DNA of 35,703 nt. It comes from Alphaproteobacteria bacterium (lineage in GTDB: Bacteria > Pseudomonadota > Alphaproteobacteria > Micavibrionales > Micavibrionaceae). The stretch is from assembly GCA_023150415.1 (NCBI GenBank), contig JAKLKY010000017.1:1-35703 (forward strand), in the 5' to 3' direction. Below the pieces are notes generated by a model, which ran no database searches, was not told the origin of the DNA, and saw nothing but the letters and a program-made list of their open reading frames with translations. A program made the translations under genes and the position numbers. This document shows, piece by piece, positions 11,171 to 19,112 of this stretch (the stretch's first letter is position 1; each line of letters opens with the position of its first letter).

Positions 11171-11199
11171 TTGACATTTTTTCTTTAAAGACCATTTCT
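11171..11199 (+). promoter_or_regulatory. Candidate nfuA promoter close to the start codon
   Basis: A perfect TTGACA (11171-11176) is followed after 17 nt by ATTTCT (11194-11199), a weak -10. Transcription would begin at or beside the nfuA ATG at 11206, which has no ribosome binding site. Low certainty because the -10 is poor. Confidence 0.3.
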
Positions 11200-11205
11200 A
11201 ATCCC

Positions 11206-11754
11206 ATGTTTATCCAAACCGAAACAACGCCCAATCCGGCGACTATAAAATTTCTGCCGGGCGTGAGCGTCCTGCCGCAGGGTAGTGCGGATTTTCGTAG
11301 CACCGAGAGTGCACAAAATTCTCCGCTGGCGCAGCGCCTGTTTGCTCTGGATGGAGTGAGCGGCGTTTTCTTCGGCCGCGATTTCGTTTCCGTCACCAAG
11401 GCGGAGAACAAGGACTGGACCAGCCTTAAAACATTGGTTCTTCATGCGCTGATGGAGCATTTCACAATGGGCCTGCCGGTGATGAACGAAGTCACCGCTG
11501 CGGCGGAAAATGCACAAGACGATGAAATCACCGCGCAGATCCGCGAACTGATCGACACGCGCGTGCGTCCTATGGTGGCGATGGACGGCGGGGATATTGT
11601 TTTCGACCGGTTCGAAGACGGCGTGGTGTATTTGCATATGCGCGGTGCGTGCGCGGGCTGCCCCAGCTCAACCGCAACCTTGAAAATGGGCATCGAGAAG
11701 ATGCTGCGGCACTATGTCCCCGAAGTCAGGGAAGTAGTCCCTGCTGAGGATTAG
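11206..11754 (+). CDS. nfuA: Fe-S cluster carrier protein, Nfu/NifU-like
   Basis: This carrier delivers preformed iron-sulphur clusters to target enzymes. The N-terminal Nfu_N domain (residues 1-90) opens with the typical TETTPNPATIKFLPG. The C-terminal NifU domain (about 108-178) carries the cluster-binding CxxC as C149 and C152 in GACAGCPSS, after VRPMVAMDGGD. At 182 residues it matches the alphaproteobacterial and mitochondrial NFU1 layout. Its last 29 nt overlap the end of the convergent deacetylase-like gene. The nfuA-tsaB neighbourhood, here with two insertions between, is common in Alphaproteobacteria. Confidence 0.95.
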   Translation: MFIQTETTPNPATIKFLPGVSVLPQGSADFRSTESAQNSPLAQRLFALDGVSGVFFGRDFVSVTKAENKDWTSLKTLVLHALMEHFTMGLPVMNEVTAAAENAQDDEITAQIRELIDTRVRPMVAMDGGDIVFDRFEDGVVYLHMRGACAGCPSSTATLKMGIEKMLRHYVPEVREVVPAED

Positions 11755-12850
11755 AAGCAAGATCGCTCTCCGCATTGCCGGATAATCCCGTGTTAAACAG
11801 AAGCATCCCCAGCCAGCGCCAGCGCGGGGATTCTCCCTCGGCATGCGCAGGTTCGGGCAACGTGCAATTGATGCGGATGCGCGGCTCATCCTGCGCGGCT
11901 TGGTTCAGACGGATTTCCACACGCTGGCCAATAACTTGCGTTTTTGTTTTCACATTATCCGATGCAAAGCATGTCATCTGTTTGCTGCGCTCTGCTAGGC
12001 TTTTGGGCAGAGTGAATCCCAGCGCTTTTGTATCGGCGTTGAATATCGGCTCTGCGGGCTCCAGATCCGAAACCGGCAGCGGCAAGGCATGCGCGGCGAG
12101 TTGGAACCGCTCCAGATCGCCATAACGATCCGTCAAGGAAAAACGCGGCAGTGCCCACAGATCTGCATCGGCATAGACTGCGCCCGAATGCAGACCGAAT
12201 GCAGCTTTGAACCCGTTATTGGCGACAGCCTTACGCGCTGTTGCTGTGATCTTTCCTCCGGGATAGGCAAACAGATCCGGATTGATATTAAGGTGCTTGC
12301 GTGTGGCAACGCGCGCACGGGTGATCTGGTCATGCGCTTCGGCTATATTCAATTCTGCCATGGGGGCGTTATTGGCCGGATGCAGACCAAAACTGACGAA
12401 GGGCAAGCGCTGCAGCTTTTGCAAATCCTGCCAGTTCATATAATCGCTGATATCCTGTTCGGCGAGGTTCGAGGCGAAGAAAACCGTGAAGGGAATTTTC
12501 TTCTCGATTAACAGCGGCATTGCATTCACATACGCAGAACGATAGCCACCCTCAAACGTCAGGATGATCGAATTGGGGGGCAGGGCGGTGTTCGCCTGCA
12601 AGGCGGCGATCACATCCGGCAAGGCCAAGACCGTGTATCCGCCGTTGAGGATTTCCCGAACCTGTTCCTCAAATGCGGACAGGGACAAGTTGCTCTCGGG
12701 ATAGGCATCTTCACCGACACGGTGATAAACAAACGCTATGGCGGCGCTGCGGTCCTCGGGCAGATCCGCGCCACGCGCCGCAACGCCAGGCCAGGGACTC
12801 ACGGCCAAGAGGAGAGCCAGTAAGAACGTTAGAAGTGCAATTCTTTTCAT
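11726..12850 (-). CDS. Secreted polysaccharide-deacetylase-fold protein lacking catalytic motifs
   Basis: A 374-residue protein with a signal peptide (MKRIALLTFLLALLLAVSPW, cleavage near VAARG). It aligns by eye with the carbohydrate esterase 4 / NodB fold: AIAFVYHRVG, then the EEQVREILNGGYTVLAL region, IILTFEGGYRSAYVNAMPLL, and FAYPGGKIT. The catalytic motif TFDDGY reads TFEGGY, so the base Asp becomes Glu and the metal-binding Asp becomes Gly. The metal-binding SHTxxHP motif reads FGLHPANNAP. Loss of two motifs suggests an inactive binder rather than a deacetylase. About 120 C-terminal residues beyond the fold are unassigned. It is divergent from the RutE-like gene. Confidence 0.8.
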   Translation of the reverse strand: MKRIALLTFLLALLLAVSPWPGVAARGADLPEDRSAAIAFVYHRVGEDAYPESNLSLSAFEEQVREILNGGYTVLALPDVIAALQANTALPPNSIILTFEGGYRSAYVNAMPLLIEKKIPFTVFFASNLAEQDISDYMNWQDLQKLQRLPFVSFGLHPANNAPMAELNIAEAHDQITRARVATRKHLNINPDLFAYPGGKITATARKAVANNGFKAAFGLHSGAVYADADLWALPRFSLTDRYGDLERFQLAAHALPLPVSDLEPAEPIFNADTKALGFTLPKSLAERSKQMTCFASDNVKTKTQVIGQRVEIRLNQAAQDEPRIRINCTLPEPAHAEGESPRWRWLGMLLFNTGLSGNAESDLASNPQQGLLP

Positions 12851-12928
12851 TTGGGGTTTTCTTTTTCCCGCAATGCGTTAATTCATAGACTGTAATAATT
12901 CTTAACTCATACCGCAAAGGGATGTTCT

Positions 12929-13525
12929 ATGACTACAAAAATTCTTGGTGATCAGGCGCTTGATATCCTTTTCCGCCAGGCGCGGACTTACAGCAAATGG
13001 CAGTCGAAAGATGTGTCCGATGTTCTGCTGCACGCTTTATACGATCTGCTGAAATTCGGCCCGACCAGCGCGAATTGCTCTCCGGCGCGATTTGTGTTTG
13101 TAAAGTCGAAGGAAGGCAAGGAGCGCCTGAAGCCGCATCTCGATGGCGGGAATGTCGAGAAAACTATGGGGGCTCCGGTCACGGTCATTATTGGACAGGA
13201 TCTCAAATTCTATGACCATTTGCCTACCTTGTTTCCACATACGGATGCGCGCAGCTGGTTTGTGGGCAATGAGCCGTTAATCAAGGACACGGCCTTCCGC
13301 AATGCGTCGCTGCAAGGCGCTTATCTTATGCTGGCGGCGCGGTCACTGGGCCTCGATTGCGGCGGCATGTCTGGCTTTAACGCTGAGGGCGTGAAGAAAG
13401 AATTCTTCGCAGATCAACCCAGTGTCACCCCCAATTTCCTGTGCAATATTGGCTACGGCGATGAATCAAGCTTGCGTCCGCGCCATCCGCGCCTGAGCTT
13501 CGAGCAGGTGGCGAAAATCATCTAG
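12929..13525 (+). CDS. Nitroreductase-family protein, RutE/malonic semialdehyde reductase type
   Basis: An FMN-dependent NAD(P)H oxidoreductase of 198 residues. The family pattern FGPTSANCSPARFVFV lies near residues 43-58, followed by the APVTVIIG strand and the LGLDCGGMSGF segment typical of the RutE/HadB-like subgroup. RutE in Escherichia coli reduces malonic semialdehyde in pyrimidine breakdown. No other rut gene is nearby, so the substrate here is open and no symbol is given. An AAGGG lies 8-12 nt before the ATG. It is 3 nt from tsaB and probably co-transcribed with it. Confidence 0.88.
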   Translation: MTTKILGDQALDILFRQARTYSKWQSKDVSDVLLHALYDLLKFGPTSANCSPARFVFVKSKEGKERLKPHLDGGNVEKTMGAPVTVIIGQDLKFYDHLPTLFPHTDARSWFVGNEPLIKDTAFRNASLQGAYLMLAARSLGLDCGGMSGFNAEGVKKEFFADQPSVTPNFLCNIGYGDESSLRPRHPRLSFEQVAKII

Positions 13526-13528
13526 CAA

Positions 13529-14155
13529 ATGACCATACTTTGTTTCGATACAACGCGCGATGACTGCAATGTGGCGGTTTTGGATCCTGTCACGGGCCGC
13601 GCGGCGGCGCAAATCCTGACCCTGCCTTATGGGCAGGGGGAGCATCTCATGCCCCTCATTGCGCGCGTGCTGGCGGAAGCGGGCAAGACTTATGCTGACC
13701 TTGGTGCCGTTATTGTGGTTTGCGGTCCGGGCGGTTTTACGGGCCTACGTGTGGGCATGGCGGCGGCGCAGGGATTGGCTATCGCGCTGCAAATTCCGCT
13801 TTACGGGATCAGCAGCCTGCAAGCGCTGGCCTTGTCCGAATCTGCTGCGGGAAATATTCTGGTCGCAATCGATACCAAGCGCGGTGATAACTATGCACAG
13901 GTTTTTGATGCAAGCCGGAAACCCTTGAACGACGCATGGGTGTGCACTGACACGCAAACACAAGAATTCCTAAAGTCATACGGGGCTGCTTTGTCTGCGC
14001 AGCAGCCCATCGATTGTACCCGCATCGCCCAGCTGTTTGCCCAAGGAGAGCGGCATTTTTTCATCGAAAACCCCGCGCCCCTTTACTTGCGCCCGCCGGA
14101 AGTAACCCAATCCAAGCAAGCACAGCGCATTCTGGAAACAAAAAGAAATGCTTGA
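13529..14155 (+). CDS. tsaB: tRNA threonylcarbamoyladenosine synthesis protein TsaB
   Basis: TsaB is the ASKHA-fold partner of TsaD and TsaE in making the t6A modification at position 37 of ANN-decoding tRNAs. The N-terminus ILCFDTTRDDCNVAVLD and the signature VVCGPGGFTGLRVGMAAAQGLA are diagnostic. The 208-residue length is normal. It starts 3 nt after the nitroreductase gene. In many Alphaproteobacteria tsaB is followed by rimI and fur; here a mucR-like gene comes next after a 57-nt gap. Confidence 0.95.
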   Translation: MTILCFDTTRDDCNVAVLDPVTGRAAAQILTLPYGQGEHLMPLIARVLAEAGKTYADLGAVIVVCGPGGFTGLRVGMAAAQGLAIALQIPLYGISSLQALALSESAAGNILVAIDTKRGDNYAQVFDASRKPLNDAWVCTDTQTQEFLKSYGAALSAQQPIDCTRIAQLFAQGERHFFIENPAPLYLRPPEVTQSKQAQRILETKRNA

Positions 14156-14212
14156 ATGAAAATCTATGGAACTTAAATATAAGCAAGTCCATTTTTACCA
14201 AAGGAGGAAAAA

Positions 14213-14635
14213 ATGATGACCAATGAAAATAATACTCAGGAAGATCTTTTGGTGCTTACAACGGATATTGTGGCTTCTTATGTGTCAAATAATACGGTTG
14301 CCGCCGAAGACATGCCGCGTGTCATTGAAACGGTATTTCGGACACTAAACCAGATGCGAAGCGGCGGGACCGCCAGCGGTGACCGGCCTCAGCCCGCCGT
14401 TCCCATCAAAAAATCCATCCATCCGGATTACATCGTCTGTCTGGAAGATGGCAAGAAGCTCAAGATGCTCAAGCGCCATTTGATGACAGCGTATAAAATG
14501 ACCCCCGAACAATACCGTGAGCGCTGGGGCTTGCCCGCCGAATATCCCATGGTGGCGCCTAACTATGCGCAAAAACGCAGCATGCTGGCCAAGGATATAG
14601 GCTTGGGCACACGCGCGAAGGCGAAGAAGAAATAG
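14213..14635 (+). CDS. mucR: MucR/Ros-family transcriptional regulator with incomplete zinc-finger ligands
   Basis: A 140-residue protein matching MucR/Ros over almost its whole length: helical N-terminus LVLTTDIVASYVSNN, then SIHPDYIVCLEDGKKLKMLKRHLM, the MTPEQYRERWGLP stretch and YPMVAPNYAQKRS. MucR proteins bind AT-rich promoter DNA and control surface polysaccharides, motility and cell cycle genes in Alphaproteobacteria. In Ros the zinc ligands are C-x2-C and two His; here they read C76, D79, H89, and Ala/Tyr at 93-94, so two of four are missing. Zinc-free homologues that still fold are known from Mesorhizobium loti. AAGGAGG at 14201-14207 is 5 nt from the ATG at 14213 and 8 nt from the ATG at 14216; either could be used. 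The tail is Lys-rich. Confidence 0.92.
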   Translation: MMTNENNTQEDLLVLTTDIVASYVSNNTVAAEDMPRVIETVFRTLNQMRSGGTASGDRPQPAVPIKKSIHPDYIVCLEDGKKLKMLKRHLMTAYKMTPEQYRERWGLPAEYPMVAPNYAQKRSMLAKDIGLGTRAKAKKK

Positions 14636-14654
14636 GGGGATTCAGGTGTGAGTT

Positions 14655-14715
14655 GCCAGTAGTGCGTAGGAAGCAGGAAAGAAACTTAAAGACCCACGCA
14701 CTACTCACTACTGGC
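14655..14715. repeat. Palindromic AGTAGTG repeat between convergent mucR and proC
   Basis: GCCAGTAGTG (14655-14664) pairs with CACTACTGGC (14706-14715). The same left arm can instead pair as AGTAGTGCGT (14658-14667) with ACGCACTACT (14696-14705), so two stems compete. The motif CACTACT occurs twice in tandem on the right. The right arm includes the proC stop codon and last codons. It may end both transcripts, but no U-tract follows on the plus strand. Confidence 0.7.
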
Positions 14716-15523
14716 TACTATTCTCTAATTCCTTCCCTCTATCCCGCGCGGCGGCAACAGCGCGAGTCATCAGTTCAAAGAATCCCTCTTTGCTCAAAAC
14801 ATCCAGCGCGGCGGCGGTCGTGCCTTTGGGGCTGGTGACCGCTTCGCGCAATTGTGCCGGCATTTGATCAGGATGCGCGGCAGCCAGGGCAGCAGCCCCA
14901 ATCACAGTTTGTCGTGCCAGAAGCGTAGAGAGATCAGGCGGCAAGCCAACGCCAATACCCGCCTTTTCCATGGCTTCGATCAGCGCGAACACGTAAGCCG
15001 GGCCGCTGCCCGAAAGGGCTGTGACGGCGTTCATAAGGCTTTCATCTGCGATCCAAGCTGTTGCACCACAGGTTTGCATCAAGGCCTGAGCCAGCAAGCG
15101 TCGATCGGCATCAGCAGCAGCATTCGCGCACAGCACGCTCATGCCCTGGCCAATCGCTGCGGGTGTATTGGGCATGACGCGGATAATCGGCTGTGCCGCG
15201 CCGAAATAACGTTCAAACAGCGCCATCGACGTTCCCGCGGCGATGCTGATGATTAAGGTTTGGGAGGCCAGAATCGGCGCGAGTTCCGCGCAAAGCGCGT
15301 CCATGCCCTGCGGCTTGATGGCCAGGATCACAACATTCGCTGTGCGGATTGTATCGGATGCGCCGGATATACTGCGATGCGTTGTAATGCCCTCAACATG
15401 GAAGGGGACATCATGATGTTCGACAATAGTAATGGCCTGCGCTGCACCTTGTTTCAAGAAACCGCGCACAAGCGCCGAACCCATCTTGCCGCAACCGATG
15501 ATGACAAGATTGTTTAAAAGCAT
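14708..15523 (-). CDS. proC: Pyrroline-5-carboxylate reductase
   Basis: ProC reduces 1-pyrroline-5-carboxylate to proline with NAD(P)H, the last step of proline synthesis. The Rossmann motif is IIGCGKMGSA at residues 8-17. Other family marks are VMPNTPAAIGQGMS and the C-terminal signature TALSGSGPAYVFALIEAM, followed by REAVTSPKGTTAAALDVL. At 271 residues the length is normal. The last codons and stop lie inside a palindromic repeat, so the ENSSQ end is probably repeat-derived. ybjN lies 25 nt upstream on the same strand and is likely in the same operon. Confidence 0.97.
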   Translation of the reverse strand: MLLNNLVIIGCGKMGSALVRGFLKQGAAQAITIVEHHDVPFHVEGITTHRSISGASDTIRTANVVILAIKPQGMDALCAELAPILASQTLIISIAAGTSMALFERYFGAAQPIIRVMPNTPAAIGQGMSVLCANAAADADRRLLAQALMQTCGATAWIADESLMNAVTALSGSGPAYVFALIEAMEKAGIGVGLPPDLSTLLARQTVIGAAALAAAHPDQMPAQLREAVTSPKGTTAAALDVLSKEGFFELMTRAVAAARDRGKELENSSQ

Positions 15524-15548
15524 TGATTTGTTTTAAGGTCGAAAAGGT

Positions 15549-16052
15549 TTAAGAGCTGCCCCGCGTGTCCATCATCGCGAGCGACAATGCACCGGAATCG
15601 GCGACTTCGTTATGGCACAGCATATGAAAGACGGGATAAAAACGCTCACACTCATTCATGGCGACGCGCACGATATCCTCGATGGCCTCGGCTGTGCTGG
15701 CGGATGATCCGGCGCGCAGCAAGCTGGTGTGGCGAAAGAAGGGGGTACCCGTCTCACGCGGTAAATCGAAATGTCCGATCCAGGCTTTCTGGTTTACTTG
15801 CATCAAAGCGCGTGCCGCGGCATCGTAATCCTTTGACTGGTAGCGCAAATCATAGCGGCAGGTAAAGTGCAACGCGCCCATGTCTTCTTGCCAGAGGAAG
15901 AACAGACGGTATTCACCGGCATTGCCCGTCACTTGCACGGTTAGCTCATCATCATTCATGCGGTTGTAGACCCAGTTGTGTGACAGCAAAATCTCTTCTA
16001 TACTGTCCAATGGATTGGCGGATTCAGAAGTGGAAGCCAGTTGTGTGCGCAT
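15549..16052 (-). CDS. YbjN-domain protein
   Basis: A 167-residue soluble protein of the YbjN family, typical of Alphaproteobacteria next to proC. Recognisable parts are NPLDSIEEILLSHNW near the start, YRLFFLWQEDMGALHFTCRYDL in the middle and the helical AMNECERFYPVFHMLC near the end. The fold resembles type III secretion chaperones, but the biochemical role is not established; in Escherichia coli YbjN affects motility and stress traits. It has only 3 nt between it and the upstream ubiK gene and leads into proC, so the three form one unit. Confidence 0.85.
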   Translation of the reverse strand: MRTQLASTSESANPLDSIEEILLSHNWVYNRMNDDELTVQVTGNAGEYRLFFLWQEDMGALHFTCRYDLRYQSKDYDAAARALMQVNQKAWIGHFDLPRETGTPFFRHTSLLRAGSSASTAEAIEDIVRVAMNECERFYPVFHMLCHNEVADSGALSLAMMDTRGSS

Positions 16053-16055
16053 GAA

Positions 16056-16376
16056 TTACTTTCCTTTCTTCTTACGAGCCGGGGCGGCAGAAGCTGTTTT
16101 TTTTGTGCTCTTGCCGGTTTCCAATTTTTTAATACGCGCCTTGAGATTTTCGATCTCGCGCAGAGCGTGATCGAGCCCGGCTTGCACCGATTCAAAATCC
16201 TCACGTGGGACTAGGTTTAATCGGCTGGCGAAATCCTCGACGCGGGATTTGATCTCCTCGCGCAGGCTGCGGCTGATGCCGTTCATCAAACTTGCACCGC
16301 CGCCGGCCATCCGTGCAAGATCACTGATAAATGCGCCGCGTTCGCCTAAATTTTTTATGCTCTCTTGTGAAAACAT
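16056..16376 (-). CDS. ubiK: UbiK/BMFP family accessory factor
   Basis: A 106-residue helical protein of the membrane-fusogenic BMFP family. The N-terminal amphipathic part reads IKNLGERGAFISDLARMAGGGASLMNG and the second half is a coiled coil, REDFESVQAGLDHALREIENLKARIKKLE, then a Lys/Ala-rich tail. In Escherichia coli UbiK binds UbiJ and is needed for efficient aerobic ubiquinone synthesis; alphaproteobacterial members are less studied, so the symbol rests on family membership. It is the first gene of the ubiK-ybjN-proC unit and is divergent from lgt across a 163-nt AT-richer gap that should hold both promoters. Confidence 0.85.
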   Translation of the reverse strand: MFSQESIKNLGERGAFISDLARMAGGGASLMNGISRSLREEIKSRVEDFASRLNLVPREDFESVQAGLDHALREIENLKARIKKLETGKSTKKTASAAPARKKKGK

Positions 16377-16539
16377 CGCAACGGTTTAGCAAGGCTGCGG
16401 AGTCGTTTCAAGGTTTTTTGTGCTTTGGCTGTGAATTGGGTGTGGAGAAAAAATTGGCGAGGATGTGTCTTTTTGAATAGTCTCAATTAAGTACAATAAA
16501 TCCCTTTCGCATTCTGATTGAAAGCTTTTATATAGGCCC

Positions 16540-17337
16540 ATGACAGATTTTGATTTTCCGGCGATTGATCCGGTTGCGTTTTCACTTGGCCCTTTGCATG
16601 TGCGCTGGTATGCGCTGGCGTACATTGCCGGGTTTTTGATCGGTTGGCGCTGGGCGTTGCGCTTGACGCGGCTCTATCCCGGTCAGCCCGACCGCGCGGC
16701 GATTGACGATCTGCTGAGCTGGGTGATGTTGGGCGTTATCCTGGGCGGACGGCTGGGTTATGTGCTGTTCTACAAGCCCGTGCATTTTTTGCACAACCCG
16801 CATGAAATCCTCATGATCTGGCAGGGGGGCATGTCGTTTCACGGTGGCGCGCTGGGGGTTATTCTGGCGATGGCTGCGTTCGCGCATTTTAAGAAAATCC
16901 CATTTCTGCGGATTGCCGATATTGTGACGGCCTGTGTGCCTGTCGGGTTGTTCTTCGGCCGCATTGCCAATTTCATCAACGGTGAATTGTTTGGCCGCGT
17001 GACGGATGCGCCGTGGGGGATGCGCTTTCCTGGTGGTGGCGATCTGGCCCGGCACCCGAGTCAATTTTATGAAGCTGCGCTCGAAGGATTGGTTCTGTTC
17101 TTCATTTTGAACATTATGATCAGGCGCGCTGAGATCCGTATGCGTGAAGGGTTTATCGCAGGCAGTTTTTTGTTGTTTTACGGGCTGTTCCGTGCGCTTG
17201 TTGAAATCGTGCGCGAGCCGGACGCGCATCTAGGCTATCTCTGGGGCGTGGTGTCGATGGGGCAAATGCTGAGCCTGCCGATGATGATTGCCGGGATCGG
17301 AGTGATGATTTATGCCCGTAGCCGCAGCACCGCTTAA
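16540..17337 (+). CDS. lgt: Phosphatidylglycerol--prolipoprotein diacylglyceryl transferase
   Basis: Lgt attaches diacylglycerol to the lipobox cysteine of lipoproteins, the first step of their maturation in the inner membrane. The 265-residue multi-spanning protein has HGGALG at 101-106, the Lgt signature GRIANFINGELFGR at about 140-153, and the following HPSQFYEA at 172-179. Its C-terminal 26 nt overlap the methyltransferase gene. lgt followed by a MidA-type methyltransferase and pgeF is a conserved alphaproteobacterial order. No clear Shine-Dalgarno sequence precedes the ATG. Confidence 0.97.
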   Translation: MTDFDFPAIDPVAFSLGPLHVRWYALAYIAGFLIGWRWALRLTRLYPGQPDRAAIDDLLSWVMLGVILGGRLGYVLFYKPVHFLHNPHEILMIWQGGMSFHGGALGVILAMAAFAHFKKIPFLRIADIVTACVPVGLFFGRIANFINGELFGRVTDAPWGMRFPGGGDLARHPSQFYEAALEGLVLFFILNIMIRRAEIRMREGFIAGSFLLFYGLFRALVEIVREPDAHLGYLWGVVSMGQMLSLPMMIAGIGVMIYARSRSTA

Positions 17338-18358
17338 AGAGCACATCATTCAAAAAATTAAAGCGGAGGGGCCAATTTCCGTAGCGGAATATATGGATCT
17401 CGCGCTGGCGCATCCTGAGTACGGTTATTACCGGCGCGCGCATGATCCGCTGGGCGCGGGCGGGGATTTCACCACCGCGCCAGAGATCAGCCAAATGTTT
17501 GGCGAAGTGATTGGCGCCTGGGCGGCGGATGTCTGGTTGCGGCTGGGGTCGCCGCCGCGTTTTACCTTTCTTGAGTGTGGGCCGGGGCGGGGGACTCTGA
17601 TGGCCGATGCTCTGCGTGCGACGCGCGGCGTGAAGGGATTTCATGACGCGGCGCGGGTCACGCTGATGGAGATCAATCCGCATCTGCGAGCGCTACAAAA
17701 ACAGGCGCTCAAACAATACGATCCTTGCTGGATTGAAAGCTTCGATACGGTTACGGAGGTGCAGCCTTTGGTGCTTATCGCCAATGAATTCCTTGATGCT
17801 CTCCCCACCGAGCAGTATGTGCGTGATGCAAATGCGGTTCAAGGACCATGGCGACAGCGCCGGATCGGGTATGACCCCACGCGCGGGCTGCATTTTATCG
17901 ACTCCGGTGAAATTCGCGAGGACAGCCCCGCGCGCGTTGATTTCATCCGCACCGTTGCGCAGCGTTTGAAGAAAACCACAGGCGCGGCGTTGTTCATTGA
18001 CTACGGCTATGTTCAAGCTGCAGCGGGAGATACGCTGCAGGCGCTGGCGGGTCATCAGATGGTAGACGTTCTGGATAATCCTGGTCATGCAGATTTAACG
18101 ACGCATGTCGATTTCGCAGCGCTGGTTGCCGCCGTGTCGAATTGTGGCGCGGGCACCAGTGGCCCTTTGACCCAAGGTGAATTCTTGAAAACGCTGGGGA
18201 TCGAAATGCGCGCGGCGATGCTCTGTAAAAACGCTACGGCGCAGCAAATTGTCGAAATCCATCAGGCCTTGCACCGGCTGGTTGATCCTGCTGAAATGGG
18301 AAATCTGTTCAAAGTTTTGGGTATTAGCCATGATCCCGCCTTTCCAGCATTTTCCTGA
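17312..18358 (+). CDS. MidA/NDUFAF7-family SAM-dependent methyltransferase
   Basis: A 348-residue class I methyltransferase of the family containing mitochondrial NDUFAF7, which methylates an arginine of a complex I subunit during assembly. Marks are ISVAEYMDLALAHPEYGYY, GAGGDFTTAPEISQMFGE, the SAM motif FLECGPGRGTL and IANEFLDALPTEQYV. The bacterial substrate is not established; complex I is a reasonable guess. It overlaps lgt by 26 nt and pgeF by 29 nt, so the three are translationally coupled. Confidence 0.93.
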   Translation: MPVAAAPLKEHIIQKIKAEGPISVAEYMDLALAHPEYGYYRRAHDPLGAGGDFTTAPEISQMFGEVIGAWAADVWLRLGSPPRFTFLECGPGRGTLMADALRATRGVKGFHDAARVTLMEINPHLRALQKQALKQYDPCWIESFDTVTEVQPLVLIANEFLDALPTEQYVRDANAVQGPWRQRRIGYDPTRGLHFIDSGEIREDSPARVDFIRTVAQRLKKTTGAALFIDYGYVQAAAGDTLQALAGHQMVDVLDNPGHADLTTHVDFAALVAAVSNCGAGTSGPLTQGEFLKTLGIEMRAAMLCKNATAQQIVEIHQALHRLVDPAEMGNLFKVLGISHDPAFPAFS

Positions 18359-19106
18359 TTTTACCCCGCCCGATGTGTTTCACGGATTTTTCGGACGGCG
18401 CGGCGGCGTCAGCACCGGCCTTTACGAAAGCCTGAATTGCGGATTGGGGTCGCAGGATAATCCGGCCTCGGTGGCGGAAAATCGCGCACGCGTGGCGCGT
18501 GCTGCGGGGGCGCGGGATCTCGTGACGCTGTATCAGGTGCATGGCGCGACCTGTCTTTATATGGGTGCGCCGCTTTTAGGCGAGCGACCGCAGGCCGATG
18601 CGGTGTTTACGGATCAGCCCGGGCTGGCGCTGGGCGTGCTGACAGCCGATTGTGTGCCGGTTTTGTTTTATGGCCAAAATACGCAGGGCAGGCGGGCGGT
18701 CGCGGCGGCCCATGCCGGATGGCGCGGGGCGCTGGGTGGTATATTGGAAAGCACGATCAGGATGTTTGCCGATCATGGCTTCGGCCCGCAGGATATACGC
18801 GCTGCCATCGGCCCGGCCATCGGACAGGCTTCTTATGAGGTGGGAGACGAAGTGTTTCAGACCTTTGTCGAGCAGAATAAATCGTATGCAAAGCTCTTCA
18901 AAAGAAACATCAATAAAGATTCATATCAATTTGATATTAAATCATTTTGTTACGATTTGTTACTTCATAAAAAACTTCAAAATATCTACCTAAGTCATTG
19001 CGATACTTATGCTGAATCCGACGCGTATTTCAGCTATCGCCGCACCACGCACCGGGGCGAAAAAGACTATGGCAGGCAAGTGAGCGTGATTGCGTTGAGT
19101 CGCTGA
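18330..19106 (+). CDS. pgeF: Purine nucleoside phosphorylase / peptidoglycan editing factor PgeF (YfiH family)
   Basis: The frame is open back to 18249, but the ATG at 18330 gives the normal 258-residue protein and places FGRRGGVSTGLYESLN near the start. The metal ligands are H71 (QVHGAT), C108 (TADCVPV) and H128 (AHAGWRG), and the C-terminal FSYRRTTHRGEKDYGR is present. Family members have purine nucleoside phosphorylase and adenosine deaminase activity, and in Escherichia coli the protein removes wrong residues from peptidoglycan precursors. Codons about 181-224 (18870-19001) are strikingly AT-rich and the protein there is Lys/Asn/Ile-rich, unlike the flanks, although the frame and length are intact. 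Confidence 0.93.
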   Translation: MIPPFQHFPDFTPPDVFHGFFGRRGGVSTGLYESLNCGLGSQDNPASVAENRARVARAAGARDLVTLYQVHGATCLYMGAPLLGERPQADAVFTDQPGLALGVLTADCVPVLFYGQNTQGRRAVAAAHAGWRGALGGILESTIRMFADHGFGPQDIRAAIGPAIGQASYEVGDEVFQTFVEQNKSYAKLFKRNINKDSYQFDIKSFCYDLLLHKKLQNIYLSHCDTYAESDAYFSYRRTTHRGEKDYGRQVSVIALSR

Positions 19107-19112
19107 AATATC

